NCBI GenBank assembly: GCA_963826165.1
Contig: CAWGWC010000017.1
Span: 434,001 to 498,000, forward strand
From: JACVRW01 sp963826165
Lineage (GTDB): Bacteria; Actinomycetota; Thermoleophilia; Solirubrobacterales; Thermoleophilaceae
Length of the DNA stretch: 64,000 nucleotides
Direction of reading: 5' to 3'
The notes beneath the pieces are model-generated. The model had not been told where the DNA came from and made no database searches. It saw nothing but the letters and a program-made list of their open reading frames with translations. The position numbers and the translations under genes were made by a program. Of this stretch, positions 16,908 through 24,917 are shown in pieces (the first letter of the stretch is position 1; each line of letters opens with the position of its first letter).

Positions 16908-17903
16908 GTGAAGAAGTTCGTGAACGACCCGCAGCAGTTCGTGCCCGAGATGTGCAAGGGCATCGCCCTGGCCAATCCCGATTCGCTGCGCTACGTGCCG
17001 GAGTACAACCTGATCATGCGCGCCGACATGCCGAGCGACGACAAGGTCTCGATCATCCAGGGCTCGGGTTCGGGCCACGAGCCGGCGCACGTGATGGCGG
17101 TCGGACGAGGCATGCTCGACGCAGCCTGTCCGGGAGACGTGTTCGCCGCGCCGCCCAGCGACTACGTCTACGAGACGTCCAAGCTGCTCAACAGCGAGAA
17201 GGGCGTCCTCCACATCATCAACAACTACACCGGCGACAAGATGGCCTTCGACATGGGCCGCGAGCTGGCCGAGGCGGAGGACGTCAAGGTGGGCACGGTG
17301 GTGGTCGACGACGACGTGTCGGTCAAGGACTCCACCTACACGGTCGGCCGCCGCGGCGTGGCCGGCAACTTCTTCGTCATCAAGGCCCTCGGAGCGGCCT
17401 CCGAGCGGGGCGACGACCTCGACTCGCTGGTGGCGCTCGGGGAGCGGGTCAACTCGGTCACGCGCTCGATGGGCATGGCCCTCACCTCGTGCACGCCGCC
17501 GGCCAAGGGGTCGCCGCTGTTCGAGCTGGGGGACGACGAGGTCGAGATGGGCGTGGGCATCCACGGCGAGCCGGGCCGGCGCCGGGAGAAGATCAAGTCG
17601 GCCAACGAGCTCATCGACGAGATGCTCGAGGCCGTGGTCACCGACCTGCCCTACGAGTCCGGCGACGAGGTCAGTCTGATGATCAACGGGCTGGGTGGCA
17701 CGCCGATCTCGGAGCTCTACATCCTGTACGGGCGCGCGCACGAGCAGCTCGCCGACCGCGGCATCACGGTCGGCCGTTCGTACGTGGGCGAGTACTGCAC
17801 GTCGCTCGACATGGCAGGGGCGTCGGTCACCCTGGTCAAGCTCGACGACGAGCTCAAGGAGCTGTTCACGGCTCCCGCCGAGATCGCCGCGCGGGTCTTC
17901 TAG
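16908..17903 (+). CDS. dhaK: Dihydroxyacetone kinase, DHA-binding subunit
   Basis: DhaK binds DHA covalently as a hemiaminal to a His and accepts phosphate from DhaL, giving DHAP. The substrate His is in the GVGIHGEPGR segment near residue 217. The N-terminal IQGSGSGHEPAH loop near residue 48 also contacts DHA. A GTG start is chosen because a GGAGGAGGAG ribosome site lies 6 bases upstream; the longer frame from 16857 runs back into dhaL. The length of 331 is normal. Its stop interlocks with the stop of the convergent phosphatase gene. Confidence 0.96.
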   Translation: MKKFVNDPQQFVPEMCKGIALANPDSLRYVPEYNLIMRADMPSDDKVSIIQGSGSGHEPAHVMAVGRGMLDAACPGDVFAAPPSDYVYETSKLLNSEKGVLHIINNYTGDKMAFDMGRELAEAEDVKVGTVVVDDDVSVKDSTYTVGRRGVAGNFFVIKALGAASERGDDLDSLVALGERVNSVTRSMGMALTSCTPPAKGSPLFELGDDEVEMGVGIHGEPGRRREKIKSANELIDEMLEAVVTDLPYESGDEVSLMINGLGGTPISELYILYGRAHEQLADRGITVGRSYVGEYCTSLDMAGASVTLVKLDDELKELFTAPAEIAARVF

Positions 17904-18442
17904 AGCTCCATCGCTTCGCCGTGGGCGAGGGCGGACTCCGGGGGCACGAACCGTCCGGAGTCCGCCAGCGCCGCGCGGATGGTTCCGGCGTGCGCGATCG
18001 CGAGAGCCGGCCGCGGCCCGGCCGTCATGATCGCCAACGCCGAGCGTGTGCGGGCCATCTGCTCGGCCATCGACTCGCCGCCGGGAAAGCGAAACGAAGG
18101 ATCGCCGGCCAGGAAGGCGGCGTGCAGCTCTGGGGTCTCGCGGGCCAGATCCGTCACCAGCCGCCCCTCCCATTCGCCGCGATCGGACTCGATGAGCTCC
18201 TCGAGCACCCTCGGCTGGAGGCCGAGCGCCGCGCCCACCAGCTCTGCGGTGTCGCGCGCCCGCCGGAGGGGGGAGGTCCAGATCGCCGCCACCCCGGCGC
18301 CACTCAGGCGCTCGGCCAGGGCCTCGGCCTGGGCCGCGCCCGTGGCGCTCAACGGCGGGTCGCGCCGGCCGAGGATGCGCCCGGCGGCGTTGTCGTCGGT
18401 CTCGCCGTGGCGCGCCAGCCAAACGCTGAGCCGCAACCGCAT
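17900..18442 (-). CDS. Histidine phosphatase family protein (phosphoglycerate mutase-like)
   Basis: A 180-residue enzyme with the phospho-His motif LARHGETD near residue 8, the second conserved Arg in SPLRRARDT, the acid ESDRGEWEGR and the closing His in IAHAGTIRA. These four mark the RHG family, which includes broad phosphatases as well as mutases; the small size favours a phosphatase. The ATG start has TACGGT 6 bases upstream. The tail overlaps dhaK by four bases in a CTAG tail-to-tail arrangement with no terminator. Confidence 0.88.
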   Translation of the reverse strand: MRLRLSVWLARHGETDDNAAGRILGRRDPPLSATGAAQAEALAERLSGAGVAAIWTSPLRRARDTAELVGAALGLQPRVLEELIESDRGEWEGRLVTDLARETPELHAAFLAGDPSFRFPGGESMAEQMARTRSALAIMTAGPRPALAIAHAGTIRAALADSGRFVPPESALAHGEAMEL

Positions 18443-18495
18443 GAGCGGACCGTATCCGGCGTAGAAGGCGGCTAGCATGACCCGGCCCGATCACC

Positions 18496-19062
18496 ATGCC
18501 CAACGCGATCCGCATCACCTTTGCCGGCCTCCTCGCCGTCGCCTTGACGGTCGCGCCCGCGCCGGCGGCGTCACCGCCGCTGGATCCGGACGCCGCACGG
18601 GAGAGCGCCGGCGCCGCCCAGGGCCCCGACCTCGGACGCTGGCGACTGAGCCGCCACGGCTTCGGGCGGCTGACGGTCGGCCTGACGCGCGCCGAGATCG
18701 AACGGCGCGCCGGGCGCCGCCTCAGGTTCGTCTACAACACCGGGTCCTGTGCGATCTGGAACGTTCGCGGTGCCAGGGGCCTCTCGGTCATGACCACCAG
18801 GGGCCGGCTCGCCCGCGTCTACATCGGCAGCGGAGCCTGGCGCACCAGCCTCGGTATCGGCCTCGGCGACACCGCGAGCGCCGTGCGCAGCCGCTATCCG
18901 CGCCTTCGCACCGAGCCCCATGCCTACGACCCCGACGGTCAGTATCTGATCGTCCGAGGGCCCAGGCGGCGGGTCGTCTTCGAGACCGACGGGAACGACG
19001 AGGTGACCGGCATCCGCGGAGGCCGCGTGCCGGAGGTCATGTACGTCGAGGGCTGCGCGTGA
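18496..19062 (+). CDS. Predicted secreted protein, unknown function
   Basis: A 188-residue protein with a clear Sec signal peptide (basic start, hydrophobic segment LLAVALTVAPAPAA, cleavage near residue 24). The mature part is Arg-rich and has two Cys (GSCAIW and the final EGCA), perhaps forming a disulfide. A segment near residues 55-75 (GFGRLTVGLTRAEIERRAG) resembles small outer-surface domains that measure interaction, but no family is recognised. It is divergent from the histidine phosphatase gene. Confidence 0.7.
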   Translation: MPNAIRITFAGLLAVALTVAPAPAASPPLDPDAARESAGAAQGPDLGRWRLSRHGFGRLTVGLTRAEIERRAGRRLRFVYNTGSCAIWNVRGARGLSVMTTRGRLARVYIGSGAWRTSLGIGLGDTASAVRSRYPRLRTEPHAYDPDGQYLIVRGPRRRVVFETDGNDEVTGIRGGRVPEVMYVEGCA

Positions 19063-19064
19063 CT

Positions 19065-19084
19065 TAACAAACAACCGTTCGCTA
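19065..19084 (+). promoter_or_regulatory. Putative TetR operator upstream of the MBL-fold gene
   Basis: Read on the minus strand this 20-mer is TAGCGAACGGTTGTTTGTTA. It matches 16 of 20 positions of the site before the tetR gene (20535-20554). It abuts the TATCGT box of the MBL-fold gene, a position suited to repression. Confidence 0.6.
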
Positions 19085-19095
19085 TCGTGCCCGGC

Positions 19096-19902
19096 GTGCG
19101 CGCGCGATGGCTCGGATGGGCGGGGGTGGAGCTCCAGGCCGGTGACGAGGCGCTGGTCATCGATCCGCTGTCCGATGCGGCGGCCGTGTTCGCGCCGTTG
19201 GGCGATGCCAGCGAGGAGGCGGAGCTGCCGGCCGTGGTGTCGCCGGATAACGCCGGCCGCGCCGTGGCCGGCCTGGTCAGCCACCTCCACCGCGACCACG
19301 CCGACGCCGCGGCTCTCGCGGCTGCCCTGTCTCCGGGCGCGCCCGTGCTGACGCCACCCGCCGGCGGGGGAGAGGGTCTGGAGGAGCTCGCGCTGCTTCA
19401 GGCAGCGACCGAGCTCGAGCGGACCGGGCTCGAGCTAAGGACCTGCGCGCCGTGGGAGACGGTAGACGCGGGCGGCTTCCGCTGCACCGCCCTCCCGGCG
19501 GTCGACGGCCTGGGCGACCCCCAGGTCTCCTGGGCGGTGGAGGCGGACGGGTGCCGGATCCTGCACCTCGGGGACACCATGTTCCACGCGTTCTGGTGGC
19601 GGATGAGGGTGCGTTGCGGCCCGTTCGACGTGGTCTTCGCTCCCATCAACGGGGCGGTCATCGACTTCCCGCACCGTCAGCCGCCGAGCCCGCTCCCCGC
19701 CGTGATGGATCCTGAACAGGCCGCGCTGGCCTGCGAGATCCTGGGCGCTCGGACGGTGGTGCCGATGCACTACGACGGCTACCGGCTCAATCGCCACTAC
19801 CGCCCGGTCGGCGACGCGGGCGCGGCATTCGCGGCCGCCGCCGAGGCACGCGGGCTCAGCGTGACGGCGCTGGAGCCAGGAAACTCGCTGGACGGCGGCT
19901 GA
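19096..19902 (+). CDS. MBL-fold metallohydrolase (UlaG-like)
   Basis: A 268-residue beta-lactamase-fold hydrolase. The metal motif is SHLHRDHAD near residue 59, with later ligands in LHLGDTMFH and VPMHYDGY. It resembles UlaG/YtnP-like sequences that begin with WLGWAGVEL; the substrate is unknown. The GTG at 19096 is preferred to GTG 19087 because a TATCGT box ends 7 bases before it. A TetR-type operator overlaps the promoter, and the matching tetR gene is immediately downstream in the opposite direction. Confidence 0.85.
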   Translation: MRARWLGWAGVELQAGDEALVIDPLSDAAAVFAPLGDASEEAELPAVVSPDNAGRAVAGLVSHLHRDHADAAALAAALSPGAPVLTPPAGGGEGLEELALLQAATELERTGLELRTCAPWETVDAGGFRCTALPAVDGLGDPQVSWAVEADGCRILHLGDTMFHAFWWRMRVRCGPFDVVFAPINGAVIDFPHRQPPSPLPAVMDPEQAALACEILGARTVVPMHYDGYRLNRHYRPVGDAGAAFAAAAEARGLSVTALEPGNSLDGG

Positions 19903-19912
19903 GGGCGGCCGA

Positions 19913-20518
19913 TCAGCCGCGTCGAGGCTGGATCGCGCGCAGCATCGCCGCGCGACCGCGTTTCGCCGCATCCGCCTCGGCGCGCAGCTGAACCGCCTGA
20001 TTGACCCCCTGCGCAATGGCGTTCAACTCGAACGCCACCTGCGCCGGATCGGTGCCGGGCTCCAGCTCGCCCCGCTCGAGGGCCACGGTGACCTCTCGCT
20101 CCAGCACCTCCAGCCAGCGCCGGCTGAGCGTCACGACCGCGTCGTGAACCGCGCCGGGTCGCCCGTCCCAGTCCGCGGCCGCCTGGGTGAGGAAGCACCC
20201 GCCGGGGAAGACGTCGCCATCGAGGTACGCCAGCCAGGCGTCGATGATCGCCTCGAGGCGTGCGAGGCCGCGTTCGGCGGCGGAGGCGGGGCCCCACACC
20301 ACCTCGGTGAACACGTCGCCGGCGCGCTCGAGAGCCGCTAGCTGCAGGGCCTCCTTCGTCCCGAACGGGCCCAGGACGCCCGCCTTGCTCATCTCCAGCC
20401 GGTCGGCGAGGGCACCGAGCGTCACGCCGCCCAGCCCGATGCGTGATGCGTCGGCCACGAACTCGCTCACGATCGTGTCGCGGGTGCGAGCGGCTTCGGC
20501 GCGGGAGCTGCGTGGCAT
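19913..20518 (-). CDS. TetR family transcriptional regulator
   Basis: A 201-residue repressor. The N-terminal helix-turn-helix is visible as GVTLGALADRLEMSKAGVLGPFGTKEAL (positions about 31-58, quoted in parts), and the C-terminal ligand domain holds GGCFLTQAAADWDG, typical of one TetR C-domain class. Its own start is 16 bases from a perfect 7-bp inverted repeat, implying autoregulation. The same site type lies before the adjacent, tail-to-tail MBL-fold gene, so the pair probably forms a sensor and detoxification unit. Confidence 0.9.
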   Translation of the reverse strand: MPRSSRAEAARTRDTIVSEFVADASRIGLGGVTLGALADRLEMSKAGVLGPFGTKEALQLAALERAGDVFTEVVWGPASAAERGLARLEAIIDAWLAYLDGDVFPGGCFLTQAAADWDGRPGAVHDAVVTLSRRWLEVLEREVTVALERGELEPGTDPAQVAFELNAIAQGVNQAVQLRAEADAAKRGRAAMLRAIQPRRG

Positions 20519-20534
20519 GAGCCGAGGGTAGCAA

Positions 20535-20554
20535 TAGCAATCGACCGTTTGCTA
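20535..20554 (+). promoter_or_regulatory. Putative TetR operator upstream of tetR
   Basis: TAGCAATCGACCGTTTGCTA contains a 6-bp inverted repeat TAGCAA/TTGCTA with an 8-base spacer, extended to 7 bp by the flanking base pair (ATAGCAA/TTGCTAT). It lies 16 bases upstream of the tetR start and matches 16/20 of 19065-19084. Confidence 0.65.
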
Positions 20555-20650
20555 TCGTGCGTTGTAACCCCAGGGCCCTCACGACTGTCACAGTGAGCGT
20601 GACCTGTGCACTCTCTACACGGACGGCCGACGGCGCTAGCTTTCCCGACC

Positions 20651-21223
20651 GTGACGGACGAAGACGTCCTGTTGGTCAGGCGCGCCCGCAACGGCGAGCT
20701 GAGAGCGTTCGAGCAACTCGTCGCCCGCCACGGTGAGGTGGTTTTCCGAGTGGCCGCGCGAGTGGTCGGGACCGCGGAGGCCGACGACGTGAGCCAGGAC
20801 GCCCTGCTGCGCGCCTATCACCGCCTGGACAGCTTCCGCGGCGAAGGCAGCTTTCGGTCCTGGTTGCTGCGGATCGTGCACAACACGGCCCTGAACCATC
20901 TCCAGAGGCGCGTGCCCGAGCCGGTCGGGGGCAGCGACGACATCGAGCAGACGGTCCCGGCGACCGAGGGTTCGCGCGAGCCGGTAAGTCGCCTCGAGCG
21001 GCGCGAGCGAGCCGAGCGGCTCGAGCTCAAGCTCCGGAACCTGCGCCCAGAGCACCGCTCGGTGCTCGTACTCCGGGACCTCGAAGGAATGGCCTACGAC
21101 GAGATCGCGCTCATCACCGACTCCCCGCTCGGCAGCGTCAAGGGCCGGCTCCACCGCGCCCGCAACGAGCTGATCGAGATCCTGCGCAACAACACCTACG
21201 ACTGGGAGCTGCCTCATGAATGA
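20651..21223 (+). CDS. ECF-type RNA polymerase sigma factor
   Basis: A 190-residue sigma-70 family regulator with region 2 (FEQLVARHGEVVFRVAARV, then DDVSQDALLRAY) and region 4 (LRPEHRSVLVLRDLEG, then SVKGRLHRAR). GTG 20651 is preferred to GTG 20606 because TAGCTT ends 8 bases before it and family proteins begin near the DEDVLLVRRA segment. It is followed by a small, probably membrane-binding gene (frameshifted) and an MscS-like channel, suggesting envelope or osmotic signalling. Confidence 0.92.
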   Translation: MTDEDVLLVRRARNGELRAFEQLVARHGEVVFRVAARVVGTAEADDVSQDALLRAYHRLDSFRGEGSFRSWLLRIVHNTALNHLQRRVPEPVGGSDDIEQTVPATEGSREPVSRLERRERAERLELKLRNLRPEHRSVLVLRDLEGMAYDEIALITDSPLGSVKGRLHRARNELIEILRNNTYDWELPHE

Positions 21224-21442
21224 CGAACCCGAGGCCGGCCCCGCGGAGCGGCGGCTCGACGAGCACCTCGCGCTCCTGCGTGATTCCCCCCCGAGCCCGG
21301 CACGGCGCTCGTGCCGAGCGTGGTGCGCACCGCCCGCTGGCAGGGCATGCTGCGCGCCCCTCTGCGGGTGGTGGCGATGATCGGGGCCGCCATCCTCCAG
21401 GGCGTTACGACCCTGGCGGGTGGGGGCAGCAGGCGAGCATGA
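21216..21442 (+). pseudogene. Small sigma-associated gene, frameshifted at a C7 tract
   Basis: An ATG inside the sigma gene's end opens a frame reading NDEPEAGPAERRLDEHLALL. At the run of seven Cs (21286-21292) the sensible frame ends. Adding one C continues it as PPEPGTALVPSVVRTARWQG and then APLRVVAMIGAAILQGVTTL, ending in TGA at 21440-21442 that overlaps the next gene's ATG. The corrected product has about 75 residues, with a soluble N-terminus and one hydrophobic C-terminal helix, as expected for an anti-sigma-like or membrane tether protein. It may be a sequencing error, or C-tract slippage may regulate it. Confidence 0.65.
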
Positions 21443-22260
21443 GCGCGCCGGCCATCACCGTGCTCGACAACGCCCAGGAGTCGCTGGGCGGCTTTCTGCC
21501 CCGGCTTGGGGGCGCCCTGCTGTTGCTCCTCGTGGGTTTGCTGGTGGCGGCGCTCATCGGCCGGCTTGCGCGCGGGGCACTCCAAGCCGCCGGCGTGGAC
21601 GACCTCGGCGACCGCTGGGGCATCGCGGACGTGCTCGAGCGAGCCGGCCTCGGCCGCGCGCTCTCCAGGCTGATCGGGCGGGTCCTCCGGATCGCCGTGA
21701 GCGTCGTCGTCGTGCTGGCGGCGCTGTCGCTGGTGGGCCTCCAGTTCCTCGACGAAGCCCTCAACGAGGCGGTTCTCTTCCTGCCGAGCCTGCTCGTCGC
21801 CGGCGTGCTCCTGCTGGCCGGCGTGGTGCTCGGCGGATTCGCCCGCGACTGGGGCGACCGAGTGGGGTACCAGATGGACCTGCCGCTGCCACTGGGGCGG
21901 GTGGCCCAGGTGGCGGTGGTAGCGGTGTTCGCGATCACCGCCGCCGCCCAGGTGGCGGTGTCAACGGTCATTCTGATGGCGTTCGTGATCCTCCTGCTCG
22001 GCGCGGCCGGCGCCACCTTCGCCTTGGCCTTCGGACTCGGCGGCCGCGAGGTGGCTCGTGAGCTCAGCGCCGGGCGCTACCTGAGGACGGCCTACCGCTC
22101 CGGACAGCTCATCTCGTTCGGTGACGTGCGCGGCCGCATCGAGTCCATCGACACCGCGGCCACCGTCCTGCGCACCGACGCGGGCACCGTGAGGGTGCCC
22201 AACAACCTACTGCTCGGCTCCGTGGTCACCGTCCATGAGGAAGACCCGCAGCAGACGTAA
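21439..22260 (+). CDS. Mechanosensitive ion channel family protein (MscS-like)
   Basis: A 273-residue membrane protein with about five hydrophobic helices, including the long Gly/Ala-rich pore-lining segment LLLGAAGATFALAFGLGGREVA near residue 200. A short MscS beta domain follows (GQLISFGDVRGRIESI, then VRVPNNLLLGS). It is probably an osmotic release valve. The ATG overlaps the preceding small gene's stop (ATGA), placing it in the sigma-factor operon. Confidence 0.85.
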   Translation: MSAPAITVLDNAQESLGGFLPRLGGALLLLLVGLLVAALIGRLARGALQAAGVDDLGDRWGIADVLERAGLGRALSRLIGRVLRIAVSVVVVLAALSLVGLQFLDEALNEAVLFLPSLLVAGVLLLAGVVLGGFARDWGDRVGYQMDLPLPLGRVAQVAVVAVFAITAAAQVAVSTVILMAFVILLLGAAGATFALAFGLGGREVARELSAGRYLRTAYRSGQLISFGDVRGRIESIDTAATVLRTDAGTVRVPNNLLLGSVVTVHEEDPQQT

Positions 22261-22291
22261 CTTTCGCCGTCGCGGTCCTGTCTCCCAGGAG

Positions 22292-22642
22292 ATGACGCAA
22301 ACACGGGAATCGCGACGCGCCCTCTACGAAGAGGCCATGACCATCGTGAGGCGGGAGTACGCCGCCGAGCTGCGGCTGCCGGAGGTGGCGCACCGCATCG
22401 GCGCTTCCACCAGAGCCCTGCAGAGAGCCTTTGCCGAGAACGGTGAGCGCTCCTTCAGCGAGGAACTGCGCCTGCGCCGGCTGGAGGTTGCGGCCCGGCT
22501 GCTCCAGGGCACCGATCTCCCGGTGGGAGCGGTCGCGCTCCGCGTCGGGTACGGCGACCACGCTCCCTTCAGCAAGGCCTTCCGTCGTTGCTACGGGGTC
22601 GCGCCCCGCCAGCGCAGGCAGCTCGACCTGAACGCCGCCTGA
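22292..22642 (+). CDS. AraC-family DNA-binding domain protein
   Basis: A 116-residue protein that is essentially one AraC/XylS helix-turn-helix pair: first helix unit LRLPEVAHRIGASTRALQRAF, second unit VGAVALRVGYGDHAPFSKAFRR, ending YGVAPRQRR. It has no ligand-binding domain, so it may act constitutively or with a partner. The start could also be ATG 22235, which would overlap the channel gene; 22292 is chosen because the upstream extension is only an Arg-rich stretch. An AGGAG lies directly against this ATG, closer than usual. Confidence 0.75.
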   Translation: MTQTRESRRALYEEAMTIVRREYAAELRLPEVAHRIGASTRALQRAFAENGERSFSEELRLRRLEVAARLLQGTDLPVGAVALRVGYGDHAPFSKAFRRCYGVAPRQRRQLDLNAA

Positions 22643-22649
22643 CGCCGGC

Positions 22650-23660
22650 TCAGTCTTCCTTCTTCTCGAGTTTCGACGTGTCGCGGGGCTCGAGGAAGGG
22701 CTCGTCCAGCGGAGCGGGCTCCCCAGCCTCGCGCTGCTGGCTGCGCTGCAGCTCGGCGTTGAACTCGGCGCCGAACAGGATGGCCACGTTGGTCAGCCAC
22801 AGCCAGATGAGGAAGACCACGATGCCGCCCAGCGAGCCGTAGGTCTTGTTGTACGACGCGAACGTCGCGACGTAGAGAGCGAACAGCAGCGACACGATGA
22901 CGAAGATGACGATGGCCACCAGGCCGCCCGGGCTGATGAACTTGAAGCCGGGCTGCTTGACGTTCGGCGCCGACCAGTAGAGGAAGGCGATCATGAACGA
23001 GACCAGGAACAGGATCAGCGGGATCTTCGCGATGTCCCAGATCGTGGCGGCGGTGTCGCTGAGCCCGACCACCTTCCCGACCTCCTGCGCCAGCGGCCCG
23101 GAGACGGTCACGGCCACGGCGATGACGATCAGCATGAGGATCAGCAGGAACGCGATCGCGATCTGCTGAGGCTTGAGCTTCCAGATCGGACGCCCTTCCT
23201 CCACGTCGTAGATGGCGTTCGACGCGCGCGAGAAGGCAGCGATGTAGCCGGAGGCGGAGTTGAGCGCAAGCACGATGCCGACGATGAAGGCGACGCCGGC
23301 GGCTCCCCGGTTCGACTGGAGGTTCTCGACCGAGCTGGTGAGAATGTCCTTGGCCGGGCCCGGAGCGATGTCCGAGATGTTGTCCAGCAGGGGGTCGGTG
23401 AGCGACGGCCCCACCAGACCGATGATCGACACGAGGGCGATGATGCCCGGGAACAGCGCGAGCATGCCGTAGTAGGTGAGCGAGGCCGCCCAGTCCGTCA
23501 GGTTGTCGGCCTGGAACTCCTTGAAGGTGCGTACGAGCGTGTCCTTCTTCGAAGTGCCGCCCAGTTCGGTGGGGCTGTCGGGCCCCCGGCCGTCCTCGGC
23601 CCCTCGAGGCTCACGCTTCGCCTCAAGTGTTTCCCGCTCGTCTCGATGCTCGATGGCCAC
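22650..23660 (-). CDS. YihY/BrkB family inner-membrane protein
   Basis: A 336-residue protein with six predicted membrane helices and the family hallmarks LTYYGMLALFPGIIALVSI and YKTYGSLGG-like NKTYGSLGGIVVFLIWLWLTN. Hydrophilic tails at both ends include an N-terminal acidic/basic region. The family is sometimes called a ribonuclease BN by historic error; its function is unknown. It is the last gene of a four-gene minus-strand envelope operon driven by a SigB-like promoter at 24679-24704. Confidence 0.9.
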   Translation of the reverse strand: MAIEHRDERETLEAKREPRGAEDGRGPDSPTELGGTSKKDTLVRTFKEFQADNLTDWAASLTYYGMLALFPGIIALVSIIGLVGPSLTDPLLDNISDIAPGPAKDILTSSVENLQSNRGAAGVAFIVGIVLALNSASGYIAAFSRASNAIYDVEEGRPIWKLKPQQIAIAFLLILMLIVIAVAVTVSGPLAQEVGKVVGLSDTAATIWDIAKIPLILFLVSFMIAFLYWSAPNVKQPGFKFISPGGLVAIVIFVIVSLLFALYVATFASYNKTYGSLGGIVVFLIWLWLTNVAILFGAEFNAELQRSQQREAGEPAPLDEPFLEPRDTSKLEKKED

Positions 23661-23681
23661 TGTGATTCCCCCGCTCGCTCG

Positions 23682-23942
23682 TCAGTCTCCGGGCCAGACC
23701 CCGGTCAGCTTCTGGAAGCCCTGGGCGCCCTTGCGGTCCAGCGTGGCCTTGACCACGGCGAAGATCGCGCCCTGAAGCGCCGCCGCGGGCAGGACCTCCT
23801 TCCAGCCGTACTCGCTCTCGCGCGCGCTGGGGGCGTCCTCCTCCTTGGCGATCAGCTTCCACACCTGCTTGAAGATCTGTCCGCCGATCAGCCCGCCGAT
23901 GACCCCGAAGAGGATCCCGAAGGGGGCATAGAGCGCCTTCAT
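23682..23942 (-). CDS. DUF4235 family membrane protein
   Basis: An 86-residue actinobacterial protein. It begins with a glycine-zipper helix (LYAPFGILFGVIGGLIGG), then a short charged loop, then a second helix (AALQGAIFAVVKATLD) and the family's terminal segment KLTGVWPGD. The ATG at 23942 overlaps the DUF3618 stop by four bases; the upstream in-frame ATG at 23957 lies within that gene. Confidence 0.85.
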   Translation of the reverse strand: MKALYAPFGILFGVIGGLIGGQIFKQVWKLIAKEEDAPSARESEYGWKEVLPAAALQGAIFAVVKATLDRKGAQGFQKLTGVWPGD

Positions 23943-24268
23943 CGGCGTCTCCTCCACAGGCCGATCAGGATGAGCAGCGCCAGCAGCCCGCCGGCCGCCG
24001 CCGCGAAGGGTGTGGGGTTCTCCTGCGCCTGGCCCTTTACCTCGTTCAGCTTGGCCTGGGCCTGCGCCTGCTGGTCACGCAATTGCGCCTTGCGCTCGTC
24101 GACCTTCTCCTTGACCTGGCCCTTCACGTCGGCCTTGGCGCTGAGCGCCTCCACGGTCTCGCCGAGGTCCTCGCGCGTCTGGTCGATCTGATCGCGCAGG
24201 GCCTCCGGATCGTCGGCTGCCGGCGTAGGCGTCGCGGCCTCTTCCCGTGTCTGATCCTCTGCGCTCAT
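23939..24268 (-). CDS. DUF3618 family protein
   Basis: A 109-residue protein with an acidic N-terminus, the DUF3618 motif ALRDQIDQTREDLGETVEALSAKADVK (residues about 24-50, quoted for orientation in parts: DQIDQTREDLGETVEAL), a Gln/Ala-rich coiled coil and one C-terminal membrane helix followed by WRRRR. It typically pairs with the holin-like and DUF4235 genes beside it. The start and stop overlap its neighbours by four bases. Confidence 0.88.
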   Translation of the reverse strand: MSAEDQTREEAATPTPAADDPEALRDQIDQTREDLGETVEALSAKADVKGQVKEKVDERKAQLRDQQAQAQAKLNEVKGQAQENPTPFAAAAGGLLALLILIGLWRRRR

Positions 24269-24669
24269 GCGCTACCCGCCTTCCGCTTGACCTCGTCGAT
24301 GTCCTTCTTGGTGCTCGCGATCGCCTGTTCAGGAGCGGCGGGGGTGGCCTGCTCGACTTCCTTCTTGCCGGTGAGGGCGAGGATCCCCGCGATGGCGAAC
24401 AGGACGACGGCCACGATCAGCGCCGCTATCCAAGGCTCGATGGCCGTGCCGAGGACGAGCACGATCGCGGCGATCAGGGCGCCCAGCCCGTAGAGCGCGA
24501 CCACCCCAGCGCCGCCGAACAGCCCGGCGCCTATGCCCGCGCGCTTGCCCTTCTCCTTCATCTCCAGCTGCGCCAGGGCGAGCTCTTGGCGCACCAGCAG
24601 CGCAGTCTGCTGCGCGGCGTCCTGGACCAGATCTCCTACCGGCTTGTCCTCCGTGGTGGGTTCCGCCAT
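24265..24669 (-). CDS. Phage-holin-superfamily (Actinobacteriophage holin III-like) membrane protein
   Basis: A 134-residue protein with an amphipathic N-terminus (LVRQELALAQLEMKEKGKRAG, quoted to 20: LVRQELALAQLEMKEKGKRA), two membrane helices (residues about 45-65 and 75-100) and a charged tail. Such proteins are chromosomal envelope-stress components, not part of a prophage. It heads the operon with DUF3618, DUF4235 and YihY. A GGGTAC box lies exactly nine bases before the ATG, so the transcript may be nearly leaderless. Confidence 0.85.
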   Translation of the reverse strand: MAEPTTEDKPVGDLVQDAAQQTALLVRQELALAQLEMKEKGKRAGIGAGLFGGAGVVALYGLGALIAAIVLVLGTAIEPWIAALIVAVVLFAIAGILALTGKKEVEQATPAAPEQAIASTKKDIDEVKRKAGSA

Positions 24670-24678
24670 TCGGTGGCG

Positions 24679-24704
24679 GTACCCGTCGTCACCCGGGTTC
24701 GAAC
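24679..24704 (-). promoter_or_regulatory. SigB/SigF-like promoter of the envelope-stress operon
   Basis: On the minus strand GTTC, 16 bases, GGGTAC, then nine bases and the ATG at 24669. It matches the actinobacterial stress-sigma pattern GNNT-N14-16-GGGTA(C/T). Confidence 0.65.
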
Positions 24705-24917
24705 CGACTGTCCGTGGATTGGCGTCTGAGGTACAGGCTCCGGGTAGGAACTCGCGGCCGGTTGCGTTCCCAAGCGGCGGGGAGTACGTTTCGGGCCACA
24801 GAGCCGGCCCATGGGTTGCCGGGCGTTGCGCTTCGGCGAGGCGACTTGGATGCCCTACCGGCGAAGCTATTGGGATGGACGCGGCTTCAGTACGGAGCCG
24901 GGCCGGTCCCAGAGGGG

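Noticed and set aside
24265..24669. Prophage, suggested by the holin-like protein
   Set aside because: No phage structural, lysin or integrase genes are nearby, and the operon partners are common chromosomal actinobacterial envelope genes.
24691..24710. tRNA-like GGTTCGAACC element
   Set aside because: No acceptor, D or anticodon arms can be paired around it; it is better explained as part of a stress-sigma promoter.
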